Assembly: GCA_002722095.1 (NCBI GenBank)
Contig: PBKG01000015.1
Span: forward strand, 1-63,701
DNA length: 63,701 nucleotides
Origin: Rhodospirillaceae bacterium
GTDB lineage: Bacteria; Pseudomonadota; Alphaproteobacteria; UBA8366
Direction of reading: 5' to 3'
Part shown: one piece after another, positions 24,761 through 32,927 of the stretch
How positions within the stretch are numbered: the first letter of the stretch is position 1
How the letters are laid out: each line of letters begins with the position of its first letter
Position numbers and translations under genes: made by a program
The notes under the pieces: model-generated
The model's input: only the letters and a program-made list of their open reading frames with translations
The model's database searches: none
Told to the model about the DNA's origin: nothing

Positions 24761-25576
24761 TTAATCCCAGCGCTGGAAGACAGGCGAGCGCCGGTGCGCC
24801 CAGATTTTTCCTTGCTTGTTGCGACCCCAAGGCGCGCCCTTTGAATCGACGCTAATATTAACCAACTGGCCTTCAAACATAGTCCAGCTGCCGAACAGGG
24901 GATTTTTACCTTGGCGGCGCCAGGGGCGACCGCCATATTTTCCGTTAAACCAGTCGACAATCCAGACCGTGCCTTTGGCACCAATGCCAATATCCCGTGC
25001 CCGCGGTGATGGGACACGATGAAATTTTTGGCCCGTATAGAAGTAGACATGGCCTTTGTTGTTGACGACCCAGGGATTTCCGTCCGGCCCAACATCGATA
25101 CGAACCGCGCCGCCGGGAACACGTTTCCATTTTTTCCCGTCCCAGCGAAAGATGCTGTGTCCCCCGGGCACCTTGTCCGTACCGGTGATCCAAACAGCTC
25201 CATTTGCGCCGATACCGATATCCGTTGCGCGACCCGGCAGATGGTCCCATTTGCCTCCAGCGAACCGGTAAATTTTATGGCTAGCGCTGACAATCCAAGG
25301 AACACCTTTGGGGTCGACATCGATCCGGAGCCCGGTGCCCGTAAACTTTGACCAAAACTTCTTGCCGTAGCGAAAAACTTCAAATCCGTCGGCACTCTTG
25401 GCGCCACCGGTTTTCCAGGTGATGTTTTTGCCACCGACTCCAATGTCGAAAGCGTTACCTTCGACCTGCTTCCAGGCAAGTTTTCGAGCTTGGTTGGCGG
25501 AGGCATCGAAACTTGTGCCGAAGACCACCGCGTTGGCGAACAGGCCAGCCGCGGCAACTGCGAAAATGCGTTTCAC
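24761..25576 (-). CDS. Secreted tectonin-repeat (TECPR-like) beta-propeller protein
   Basis: The 271-residue protein has a signal peptide (MKRIFAVAAAGLFANAVVFG, cleaved near ASAN) followed by about six tectonin-type repeats with the core pattern A-x-D-I-G-I/V-G-x-x-G-x-V-W, for example RATDIGIGANGAVWI, AVRIDVGPDGNPWVV and RARDIGIGAKGTVWI. Repeats of this type fold as a six-bladed beta-propeller and in other organisms bind lipopolysaccharide or glycans. It is transcribed leftward alone. Glycan binding or envelope recognition is by family only. Confidence 0.85.
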   Translation of the reverse strand: MKRIFAVAAAGLFANAVVFGTSFDASANQARKLAWKQVEGNAFDIGVGGKNITWKTGGAKSADGFEVFRYGKKFWSKFTGTGLRIDVDPKGVPWIVSASHKIYRFAGGKWDHLPGRATDIGIGANGAVWITGTDKVPGGHSIFRWDGKKWKRVPGGAVRIDVGPDGNPWVVNNKGHVYFYTGQKFHRVPSPRARDIGIGAKGTVWIVDWFNGKYGGRPWRRQGKNPLFGSWTMFEGQLVNISVDSKGAPWGRNKQGKIWAHRRSPVFQRWD

Positions 25577-25794
25577 GTTCGAATTCCTTTCTCAGTTTGC
25601 ACGCCCGACCCAATGTAGTGAGTAATACAAATCAGCAGATTTTTCGGATTTTCAGTTACGTCGACGTAACGCGCAGTGATCGAGATCAATCAGGCAGGTT
25701 AGTTTATTTCTAGATAGTCAATCCCAACTGGGCGCGCACAATTCATCGAATTGCGTTGGGTCAAATGTGGTCCAGATACAATCAAGCCGTTTAC

Positions 25795-25818
25795 GTCCGC
25801 TCCTGCTCACAAGCGGAC
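25795..25818. other. Short hairpin in the divergent region before the ThDP gene
   Basis: GTCCGCT and AGCGGAC pair with a 10-base loop about 78 bases before the ThDP-enzyme ATG. The 318-base gap 25577-25895 separates this gene from the divergent tectonin-repeat gene and must hold both promoters. I see no TPP riboswitch (no THI-box core) and no small gene in it. Confidence 0.3.
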
Positions 25819-25895
25819 CCGCCCTCTACTGCCCGGCAGCGACTTCGTGTAATAACTCCCCCGAGCGAAAAACATAAATCCGGGGAGACTCTCTT

Positions 25896-27530
25896 ATGGC
25901 CGACATGACTGGCGGACAAGCCATCGTCCGCACTCTCACCAATCACGGCATCGACACGATTTTCGGTCTGCCGGGCGTGCAGTTGGACAATACTTTCGAT
26001 GCGCTCTACGAAGCCAAGAACCAGCTCCGCACCATCCATACCCGCCACGAACAAGGCGCGGCTTATATGGCGCTCGGCTATGCGCAGGCGAGCGGAAAGG
26101 TCGGTGCCTGTATCGTCGGTCCCGGCCCCGGTCTTTTGAACGCGGGCGCCGCGCTTTGCACCGCCTACGGCTCTAACGTGCCGGTGATCTGCATCGCGGG
26201 GCAAATCCCTTCGAACCAGATCGGCGTCGGCATCGGCGCTACCCATGAAATCGTCGATCAGACCAGCGCCATGCGGGGTGTCGTGAAATGGGTCGGGCGC
26301 GCGGATACTCCGGGCGAGGCACCGGGTGTATTGAAGGAAGCTTTCACCCAAATGCTGGGCGACCGAACTCAGCCGGTCGTTTTCGAGATGGCGCCGGACA
26401 TGATGGGCAAGGTCGAAGATGTGAATCTGCTCGATCCAGAGGCCTACGACACCGTACCCGAACCCGACGAAGACCTGCTCGAAAAAGCGGCGAAATTGTT
26501 GGGCGAAGCGGAAAAGCCGATGATCTTCGTGGGCTCAGGCGTCTTCGGTTCGGAAGCGGAACTGCAGAACCTCGCGGAAACGCTGGAAGCGCCGGTCGTG
26601 ATGAGCCGTACCGGTCGCGGCGCGCTCACCGATCGTCACCATCTGGCCCAAACCATGATTACAGGCCAAAGCCTGTGGGAAGATGCGGACGTGGCGCTTG
26701 TGATCGGCACGCGTTTCTCGTCGCCCGGCCTCGCCTGGGGGCGCGAAACCGAGGTGAAGTTGATCCGTATCGATGTGGACGCACGGCAAGCCAAGCTGCC
26801 TCGCGAAGCGGACATCACGGTGATCTCGAGCGCAAAGAAAGCGCTGCCGGCGTTGACCGACAAGATCGGCCCGCACAACCGCAAGCGCGATAGCCGCAAA
26901 AGCGAACTCGACGCAGCCAAGGCGGACACCACCGCCAAGCTGGAAGGGCTCGACCCGCAATACGGGTTCGGCAGGGTCCTTCGCGACGCGCTGCCCGAAG
27001 ACGGTGTACTGGTGACCGATGTCACCCAAATGGCGACCTATATGCAGAATTGGTGTCCGGTCTATCAGCCGCGCACTCTGATCACGCCCGGCTACCAAGC
27101 GACCCTCGGATACGGCTACCCGACCGCGCTCGGCGCCAAGGTGGCATTGCCGGATAAAAAAGTGCTCTGCATCGCGGGCGACGGCGGCTTTATGTTCAAT
27201 GTGCAGGAGCTTTCTTCCGCGGTGGCGCACGGCATCGACGTGGTCTGCGTCGTCTTCGCGGACAAGGCCTATGGCAACGTCAAACGGTTCCAGAAGGAAG
27301 GCTATGGCGGCCGCCATATCGGCGTCGATTTACACAACCCGGATTTCGCCAAGATGGCCGAGACCTACGGTATGACCGGTATCCATGCGGACGGACCGGA
27401 AGCCTTAGCGGCGGCGTTGAAGGAGACAATGGATGCACCGGGCCCGGCACTGATCGAAGTGCCGATCGGCGAAGTGCCCAACACGTGGTCGCTGATCAAA
27501 CGACCGTCGAGCGCCGGCGATAAGAAGTAA
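25896..27530 (+). CDS. ThDP-dependent enzyme, acetolactate synthase/benzoylformate decarboxylase-like
   Basis: The 544-residue protein has the three-domain ThDP architecture. Catalytic Glu52 is in TRHEQGAAYMALGYA. The central domain contains KPMIFVGSGVF, and the C-terminal ThDP/Mg motif starts with GDGGFMFNVQELSSAV near residue 428. It is similar to orphan acetolactate-synthase-like enzymes rather than to a biosynthetic IlvB, since no ilvN regulatory subunit is adjacent. GGGGAG lies 8 bases before the ATG. Its TAA overlaps the ATG of the next PrpD gene (TAATG), so the two are translationally coupled. It probably decarboxylates or ligates a 2-keto acid that the PrpD pathway makes or consumes. 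Confidence 0.92.
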   Translation: MADMTGGQAIVRTLTNHGIDTIFGLPGVQLDNTFDALYEAKNQLRTIHTRHEQGAAYMALGYAQASGKVGACIVGPGPGLLNAGAALCTAYGSNVPVICIAGQIPSNQIGVGIGATHEIVDQTSAMRGVVKWVGRADTPGEAPGVLKEAFTQMLGDRTQPVVFEMAPDMMGKVEDVNLLDPEAYDTVPEPDEDLLEKAAKLLGEAEKPMIFVGSGVFGSEAELQNLAETLEAPVVMSRTGRGALTDRHHLAQTMITGQSLWEDADVALVIGTRFSSPGLAWGRETEVKLIRIDVDARQAKLPREADITVISSAKKALPALTDKIGPHNRKRDSRKSELDAAKADTTAKLEGLDPQYGFGRVLRDALPEDGVLVTDVTQMATYMQNWCPVYQPRTLITPGYQATLGYGYPTALGAKVALPDKKVLCIAGDGGFMFNVQELSSAVAHGIDVVCVVFADKAYGNVKRFQKEGYGGRHIGVDLHNPDFAKMAETYGMTGIHADGPEALAAALKETMDAPGPALIEVPIGEVPNTWSLIKRPSSAGDKK

Positions 27531-28897
27531 TGGACAGTACCGAACGTAAACTCGTCACCCTAGCGTCATCGCTCACTTACGAAGATCTTTCCGAAGACGC
27601 CCTTCACGCGACCCGGGTGCGAATGATCGATACGTTCGGATGCGCCCTCGGCGCCATGAATGCGCCGACGGTCACCGCTGCACGAAAAATTGCCAACCCG
27701 GTATCCGATGGCCGACGGGCGCGGCTGTTCGGCTCGCTGGAAAGCGTTTCGCTCGAACATGCGACGCTGATCAACGGGGCCATGGTGCGTTACCTCGATA
27801 TGAGCGACGCTTATCTGATGATGAGCACGGCTCATCCATCGGACAATATTCCGGGCATTCTCGCAGTCGGCGAGGCCATCGGCGCAAGTGGGAAAAACAT
27901 CCTTCTGGCAACCGTCATCTGCTACGAGGCCCATTGCCGGATGTGCGAGGTCGCGCCTTTCAACAATCAAGGCTGGGACCAGCCGATTTGCAGCACCCCG
28001 GCCATCGCGCTCGCCGCATCGCAGATGTTGGGGCTATCGCCAGAGCAAATGCGCCACGCGGTCGCCATCGCCACGGTCGCCAATGTGGCGCTCAACCAGA
28101 CACGGCGCGGCAATCTTTCCATGTGGAAGGGTATGGCCGGGCCCGATGCGGCGCGCGAAGGCGTCTACGCGGCGCTTTTGGCGGAAGCGGGCATGACGGG
28201 ACCTGAAGATATTTTCGAAGGGCAATTCGGCCTGTTCGGAAAAACCATGGGCGAGAATTTCGACATCCCCATCCCTGAAAATTTCGACGACTACATCTTT
28301 GCGCTTCAGCAGACCAACGTGAAAGTCTATCCCATCCGGGATGCCATTCAGGTACCCGTGATGACCGCGCTCGATCTCCGCGAAAAGGTCCCCGCTGACG
28401 AGATCGATAAACTCGCGATCTACACCTATCGGCACGGCTATGAGAAATGGGTCGACCAGGCCGGGTTCTGGGAGCCGGACACCCGAGAATCAGCCGACCA
28501 TTCCATGCCCTATTGCCTTGCCGCGGCAATGATCGACGGCACCCTCGGTGCGGAGAGCTTCCTCAACGAACGATACATGGAAGACGACGTGCGCAGCCTA
28601 ATGGCCAAGATGTCGGTCGAGTATGACGACGAATACGACAAGGTGGCACCGGCGACACGCCCGTGCCGCCTGGAAGCGACGACCAAATCCGGTGAAACCA
28701 TCGTCGTCGAGCGGGTGCAAACGCCCGCAGACATCCTGAAAGGCCCAGACAAGGAAACCGTCGAGGCCAAATTCCGCAAACTTTCTTCAGCTGCAATCGG
28801 GAACGATCAGCAAGATGCTTTGCTGGACGCGCTTTGGAATTTGGAACAGCTCGACAACGTCGCCGATCTAATCGAGCTGACTCACATACCGGATTAA
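27530..28897 (+). CDS. MmgE/PrpD family protein (copy 3)
   Basis: The 455-residue protein is closest in motif content to copies 1 and 2: YLDMSDAYLMMSTAHPSD, LNQTRRGNLSMWKGMAG, YAALLAEAGMTGPED, TRESADHSMPYCLAAAMIDG. The position that is His in copies 1 and 2 is Gln here (VYPIRDAIQVP), while the preceding Lys is kept, so chemistry or substrate may differ. The start codon overlaps the stop of the ThDP gene. Its stop overlaps the stop of the convergent aldo/keto reductase by a few bases. Confidence 0.9.
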   Translation: MDSTERKLVTLASSLTYEDLSEDALHATRVRMIDTFGCALGAMNAPTVTAARKIANPVSDGRRARLFGSLESVSLEHATLINGAMVRYLDMSDAYLMMSTAHPSDNIPGILAVGEAIGASGKNILLATVICYEAHCRMCEVAPFNNQGWDQPICSTPAIALAASQMLGLSPEQMRHAVAIATVANVALNQTRRGNLSMWKGMAGPDAAREGVYAALLAEAGMTGPEDIFEGQFGLFGKTMGENFDIPIPENFDDYIFALQQTNVKVYPIRDAIQVPVMTALDLREKVPADEIDKLAIYTYRHGYEKWVDQAGFWEPDTRESADHSMPYCLAAAMIDGTLGAESFLNERYMEDDVRSLMAKMSVEYDDEYDKVAPATRPCRLEATTKSGETIVVERVQTPADILKGPDKETVEAKFRKLSSAAIGNDQQDALLDALWNLEQLDNVADLIELTHIPD

Positions 28898-29904
28898 CCC
28901 ACCACCGGGCGCCGACCGGTCGGCGGATAGCGCGGGTCGATAAAGTTATGCGATGTCGCGCACCCTGTCGCGCAGAGCTCGTTTACCAGCGCTTCGTCTT
29001 CGGCGGTAAATTCCTTGCCAATGCACGTTAGGTAAGCCTCGAACTGCTCCAATGTACGGGGCCCGACGATGATGCTGGTGACCAAGCTGTTGTTGAAAAG
29101 CCACAACATCGCAAAATCGATCACCGTGAGATCGCGCCCATCGATTTGCTTTTTAACCGCGTCGACGAACTGAAAGTTCGTTTCACGGAAGTCCCGGTTG
29201 AGGATACTGCCATCGCCCCGCCCGGCGCGGCTTTCCGGGTCCGGATCCGCGCCGAAGGTGTACTTGCCGGTCAAAACACCGCGCGCCAAAGGCGAAAACG
29301 GGTTTACGCCGATACCGTAATATTCGCACGCAGGCAGAATGTCGGTTTCCACCAACCGCATCATTGCATTGTAGTGAGGCTGGCAAATGACAGGTCGCGA
29401 CACTCCGAGCATATCGCACAGCCGGATCAGTTCGCCGATCTGCCAGCCGCGATGATTGGAGAAGCCCCAATGCAACGCCTTACCCGATGCGATGATGTCA
29501 CCCATGGCGGCAACGCTTTCCTCGAGCGGCGTCTCCCAATCCACATGATGCATGTAGTAGATGTCCACATAATCGGTCTGGAGCCGCTGCAGGCTGGCAT
29601 CGACGGCTTCCATCATCCATTTACGCGAGAGACCCTTTTTGCGCTTGTCGGATCCGGCGGCCTGACCAACCTTGGTCGCCAGCACCCAGTCATCGCGATC
29701 GTTCTTGATTAGCTCCCCGAGAATCTCCTCCGACTTGCCGTTAACGTAGCCATCGGCAGTGTCGATAAAGTTGACACCGGCCTCGCGCGCGGCATCGAGG
29801 ATCGACGCCGCCCCTTGGGGATCGGTGCTGTCGCCGAAATTCATCGTGCCCAAGCATATTTGACTGACCTTTAGGCCGCTTTTTCCCAGCTGGCGATATT
29901 CCAT
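28894..29904 (-). CDS. Aldo/keto reductase
   Basis: The 336-residue NADPH-dependent reductase has the AKR tetrad: Asp and Tyr in FIDTADGYVNGKSEE, Lys in WVLATKVGQ and His in IYYMHHVDW. SIIVGPRTLEQFEAYL near the C-terminus binds the cofactor phosphate. I start it at ATG 29904 (MEYRQLGKSG), which has AGGGAGA upstream; a longer in-frame start at 29934 lacks both. The family is like YajO/Gcy-type AKRs that act on aldehydes. It is tail-to-tail with PrpD copy 3 and shares a strand with PrpD copy 4 upstream (66-base gap). Confidence 0.92.
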   Translation of the reverse strand: MEYRQLGKSGLKVSQICLGTMNFGDSTDPQGAASILDAAREAGVNFIDTADGYVNGKSEEILGELIKNDRDDWVLATKVGQAAGSDKRKKGLSRKWMMEAVDASLQRLQTDYVDIYYMHHVDWETPLEESVAAMGDIIASGKALHWGFSNHRGWQIGELIRLCDMLGVSRPVICQPHYNAMMRLVETDILPACEYYGIGVNPFSPLARGVLTGKYTFGADPDPESRAGRGDGSILNRDFRETNFQFVDAVKKQIDGRDLTVIDFAMLWLFNNSLVTSIIVGPRTLEQFEAYLTCIGKEFTAEDEALVNELCATGCATSHNFIDPRYPPTGRRPVVG

Positions 29905-29969
29905 GATGTTCTCCCTGGATGAATCTTTGACCATAGCTTAGCGACTGGACTAGGGCGCGCAAACGGAAA

Positions 29970-31478
29970 TCAGAAAATGCCGTCTTCGTTCGCCTCCGTT
30001 GCTTTGACCGTAGTCGCATCGGCAGCCGGATTGAGACCGCTAAGCGCCGCCCCGTCGAGCCCTTTTAACCCTACGACCAGATCGATAAATCGGTCCTGCT
30101 CCCCGGAACTCGCTATACCCTCTGCGAGAGACCGAAACTTCGCCACATAATCTTCGAATTCGAATGGCTTGGCGCCGAGCGGATGAGCGTCGGCGAAGGC
30201 GATTTCATCTTTGAGCACTTTGCCGTCCGCAAGGGTCACTTCCACCGCCCCGCCATAGGCGCGTTTTGCCGGATCATCGGACATGTATCGCCGCTCCCAC
30301 TCTTGATCGGCCTCGGTGGTGATTTTCTGCCACAACGCCACCGTCTCGGCCCGATGGGCGCGCTCTTTCGTATAGGACGCCTCGTGATGCCAGCTACCGT
30401 CTTCTAGAGCGACCGCGAAGATATAAGGCAGCGAATGATCAAGGGTCTCACGGGACGCGTCCGGCGAATATTTCTGCGGGTCGTTTGCCCCCGAGCCGAT
30501 CACGTCATGGGCATGATTGTTGGTGCGAATGACGATGGAGGATACTCCGTTCATATCGCCGATTTCGCCCCGCAACCGGAGTGCCAGGTCTATGAAGGCC
30601 TGACCCTGATATTCGGCCGAGTGTGCCTTGGTCCAAGTTTCAAGGATGGACCGCTTCGCCTCACCCGCCTCGGGCAACGGCACTTGGTATTCCGCATCAG
30701 GCCCGTCGAGGAGCCAAGCGATCACGCTATCTTCACCCTCATAGATAGGCGCCGGTGCGGTTTCACCTCGCATGGCGCGATCGACTTCCTCGATAGCGAG
30801 TTTCGACGAATGGGCCGGCGCTGCGGATTTCCAAGACGAAATCTGTCCCTTTCGGGACTGGCGGGTAGCACAGCATACGTGCAGCGTATGGTTGATCGCC
30901 TGATAGATGACCTCCGGAGCAAGGCCGAGCATCGCGCCGATTCCAGCGGCCGCGCCGACACCGGTATGGGCGACGTGATCGATCTTGTGACTGTGAAGCC
31001 GTATCGACTTCATCAGATTGACGTGAACCTCGTAAGCGGTGGCGATGCCGCGGATGAGATCGGCGCCGGAACATTTCTTCTGCTGAGCGACCGCTATCAG
31101 GGGGCATATATTGTCGCCCGGATGTCCGAATTCCTGATGCAGAAAAGTATCGTGAAAATCGAGTTCGCGAACCGCGGTACCGTTGGTCCAGGCAGCCCAT
31201 TCCGCATGAATTTGCACGTCGGGCCCCATACCGAACAACGTTGCGCCACCGGACCGCGGGTGCGCCAACGCCTGCGCGCGCGCGGAAACGATGGGGCTGC
31301 GGTTAATCGATGCGAGCGCTACCGAGGCATTATCGATGATGCGGTTGACCACCATCGCGGCAACGTCATCGTCCACCGCGACCGGGTCCGCGGCCACCGC
31401 TGCGATTTTCCAGGCCAATTCGTCTTCGCGCGGATGGGCTTCCGCTGACGGCCAAACACGAACTGTATGGGTTTGCAT
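29970..31478 (-). CDS. MmgE/PrpD family protein (copy 4, canonical PrpD-like)
   Basis: This 502-residue protein is longer than the other four copies and closer to classical 2-methylcitrate dehydratase: VRELDFHDTFLHQEFGHPGD near residue 100, ISSWKSAAPAHSSK, and AHSAEYQGQAFIDLAL, which corresponds to the FPAEFHSQTA segment of enteric PrpD with Gln instead of a CAD-type His. I start it at ATG 31478 (MQTHTVRVWPSAEAH). The frame remains open to 31562, but the extension would run through the divergent SRAP gene start. No prpB or prpC flank it. It diverges from the SRAP gene over 37 bases. Confidence 0.88.
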   Translation of the reverse strand: MQTHTVRVWPSAEAHPREDELAWKIAAVAADPVAVDDDVAAMVVNRIIDNASVALASINRSPIVSARAQALAHPRSGGATLFGMGPDVQIHAEWAAWTNGTAVRELDFHDTFLHQEFGHPGDNICPLIAVAQQKKCSGADLIRGIATAYEVHVNLMKSIRLHSHKIDHVAHTGVGAAAGIGAMLGLAPEVIYQAINHTLHVCCATRQSRKGQISSWKSAAPAHSSKLAIEEVDRAMRGETAPAPIYEGEDSVIAWLLDGPDAEYQVPLPEAGEAKRSILETWTKAHSAEYQGQAFIDLALRLRGEIGDMNGVSSIVIRTNNHAHDVIGSGANDPQKYSPDASRETLDHSLPYIFAVALEDGSWHHEASYTKERAHRAETVALWQKITTEADQEWERRYMSDDPAKRAYGGAVEVTLADGKVLKDEIAFADAHPLGAKPFEFEDYVAKFRSLAEGIASSGEQDRFIDLVVGLKGLDGAALSGLNPAADATTVKATEANEDGIF

Positions 31479-31515
31479 GCTGTATCTCCCGGGATTTTTC
31501 GGCATTATGCATTTC

Positions 31516-32205
31516 ATGTGCGGTCGGTACAGCATCACGTCGCCCTTGGAAGCGATCAACAACCTGTTTCAGGTCGATGCCAAAACGAACTTGGCGCCAC
31601 GCTTCAACGTAGCGCCATCACAGCCCGTTCCTGCGGTGCGCGCGACCGACAAAGGCCGCGAGTTCACTTTTTTCCTTTGGGGCCTGATCCCGTCCTGGGC
31701 CAAAGATCCGACGATCTCGAACAAACTGATCAACGCCCGCTCCGAAACAGCGGCCGAAAAACCCTCCTTCCGCGGCGCTTATCGGTACCGCCGCTGCCTG
31801 CTCCCGGCGGACGGATTCTTCGAATGGACCGGAAAGAAAGGCGAGCCAAAACAGCCTTGGCTGATCAGTGTCGACCAAGAAGGGCCACTTGCCTTTGCAG
31901 GACTTTGGGAACATTGGACTGACCCCAACGGCAGCGAACTGGAAACCTGCACCATCCTCACCACGGAAGCCGCGCCAACGATCGCGCATATCCATCACCG
32001 CATGCCGGTGATCGTGAAACCCGCTGACTTTGAAAGCTGGTTGTCAGCCCCCGCCAATGACGTTGAATCATTGCTGCGCCCATACGACGGGACACTCACA
32101 TTTCATGCAGTGTCCAAGCGGGTCAACAGCGTCGCCAATGACGATGCTGCACTGCTCGAACCGGTCACGCTCGAGCAACCACCAAAACAGCTCGGCTTGT
32201 TTTAG
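31516..32205 (+). CDS. yedK: SRAP abasic-site-processing protein (YedK/HMCES family)
   Basis: The 229-residue protein starts MCGRY, placing the catalytic Cys at position 2, where the processed N-terminus forms a thiazolidine crosslink with abasic sites in single-stranded DNA. Conserved Asn73 (LINARSET), Glu103 (DGFFEW) and His160 (IHHRMP) complete the active site. The open frame begins much earlier (31291), but only this start gives the essential Cys2. No Shine-Dalgarno is obvious, so the message may be nearly leaderless. The 3' end overlaps the convergent trmJ stop by a few bases. Confidence 0.95.
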   Translation: MCGRYSITSPLEAINNLFQVDAKTNLAPRFNVAPSQPVPAVRATDKGREFTFFLWGLIPSWAKDPTISNKLINARSETAAEKPSFRGAYRYRRCLLPADGFFEWTGKKGEPKQPWLISVDQEGPLAFAGLWEHWTDPNGSELETCTILTTEAAPTIAHIHHRMPVIVKPADFESWLSAPANDVESLLRPYDGTLTFHAVSKRVNSVANDDAALLEPVTLEQPPKQLGLF

Positions 32206-32927
32206 TCCCGGGGCTGGCTGAGGCTCGTGAGGATACCCTGTAACGTGCGAATTTCCTGCTCGGTCAGATTTGCCCGTTGAAACAGGTTGCGTATGTTACG
32301 CACCATGATCGGGCGTTTTTCAGCGACATGAAAAAAGCCGCTTTCGTCCAGAGCGGTCTCGAGACGAACGAAATAGTTCAGCAATTCCTCTTTCGTCGCC
32401 GGCTCACCTCTCAGGTCCGACGCCTCGACCTTTTCTTCCAGGTTCGCCAACCACCATTCATAGGCAACCAACAACACCGCTTGCGCCAAACTTAATGAAC
32501 TGAATTCGGGATTGAGCGGCACTTCGATCACCGCATCGGCCAGCGCGACAGCGTCATTCTCTAGGCCGGAACGCTCGGGGCCAAAAAGCAAACCGATTTT
32601 CGTTTCGCCTTCGGACATGACCGCATGCATTTCACCGGCAGCTTCGCGCGGGGTAAGGATGCGTTTGATTTGCTCCCGACGGCGGGCGGTGGCTGCGTAT
32701 ACGCGGTGACAATCGCCGATCGCTGCTTCTAGGCTTTCGAAACACCCAGCGTCGACGATAACCTGGTCGGCACCGGCAGCTGCGGCATCAGCGGCAGAAT
32801 TGGGCCAACCGTCGCGCGGACTGACCAGACGCATTTCCGTCAATCCGCAATTCAACATTGCCCGCGCGGTGAATCCGATGTTCTCCCCAAGTTGCGGGCG
32901 ATCGAGAATGACGATGGGAGAGATCAT
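32202..32927 (-). CDS. trmJ: tRNA (cytidine/uridine-2'-O-)-methyltransferase TrmJ
   Basis: The 241-residue SPOUT methyltransferase has the TrmJ signature IVLDRPQLGENIGFTARAM at the N-terminus, the knot motifs LLFGPERSGLEND and VPLNPEFSSLSLAQAV, and a C-terminal dimerisation tail. It 2'-O-methylates position 32 of certain tRNAs. Its ATG overlaps the stop of the upstream TPR-sulfotransferase gene as ATGA, indicating coupling. Confidence 0.93.
   Translation of the reverse strand: MISPIVILDRPQLGENIGFTARAMLNCGLTEMRLVSPRDGWPNSAADAAAAGADQVIVDAGCFESLEAAIGDCHRVYAATARRREQIKRILTPREAAGEMHAVMSEGETKIGLLFGPERSGLENDAVALADAVIEVPLNPEFSSLSLAQAVLLVAYEWWLANLEEKVEASDLRGEPATKEELLNYFVRLETALDESGFFHVAEKRPIMVRNIRNLFQRANLTEQEIRTLQGILTSLSQPRD

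Noticed and set aside
25577..25895. TPP riboswitch upstream of the ThDP enzyme
   Set aside because: No THI-box core or matching stems were found; only a short hairpin is present.
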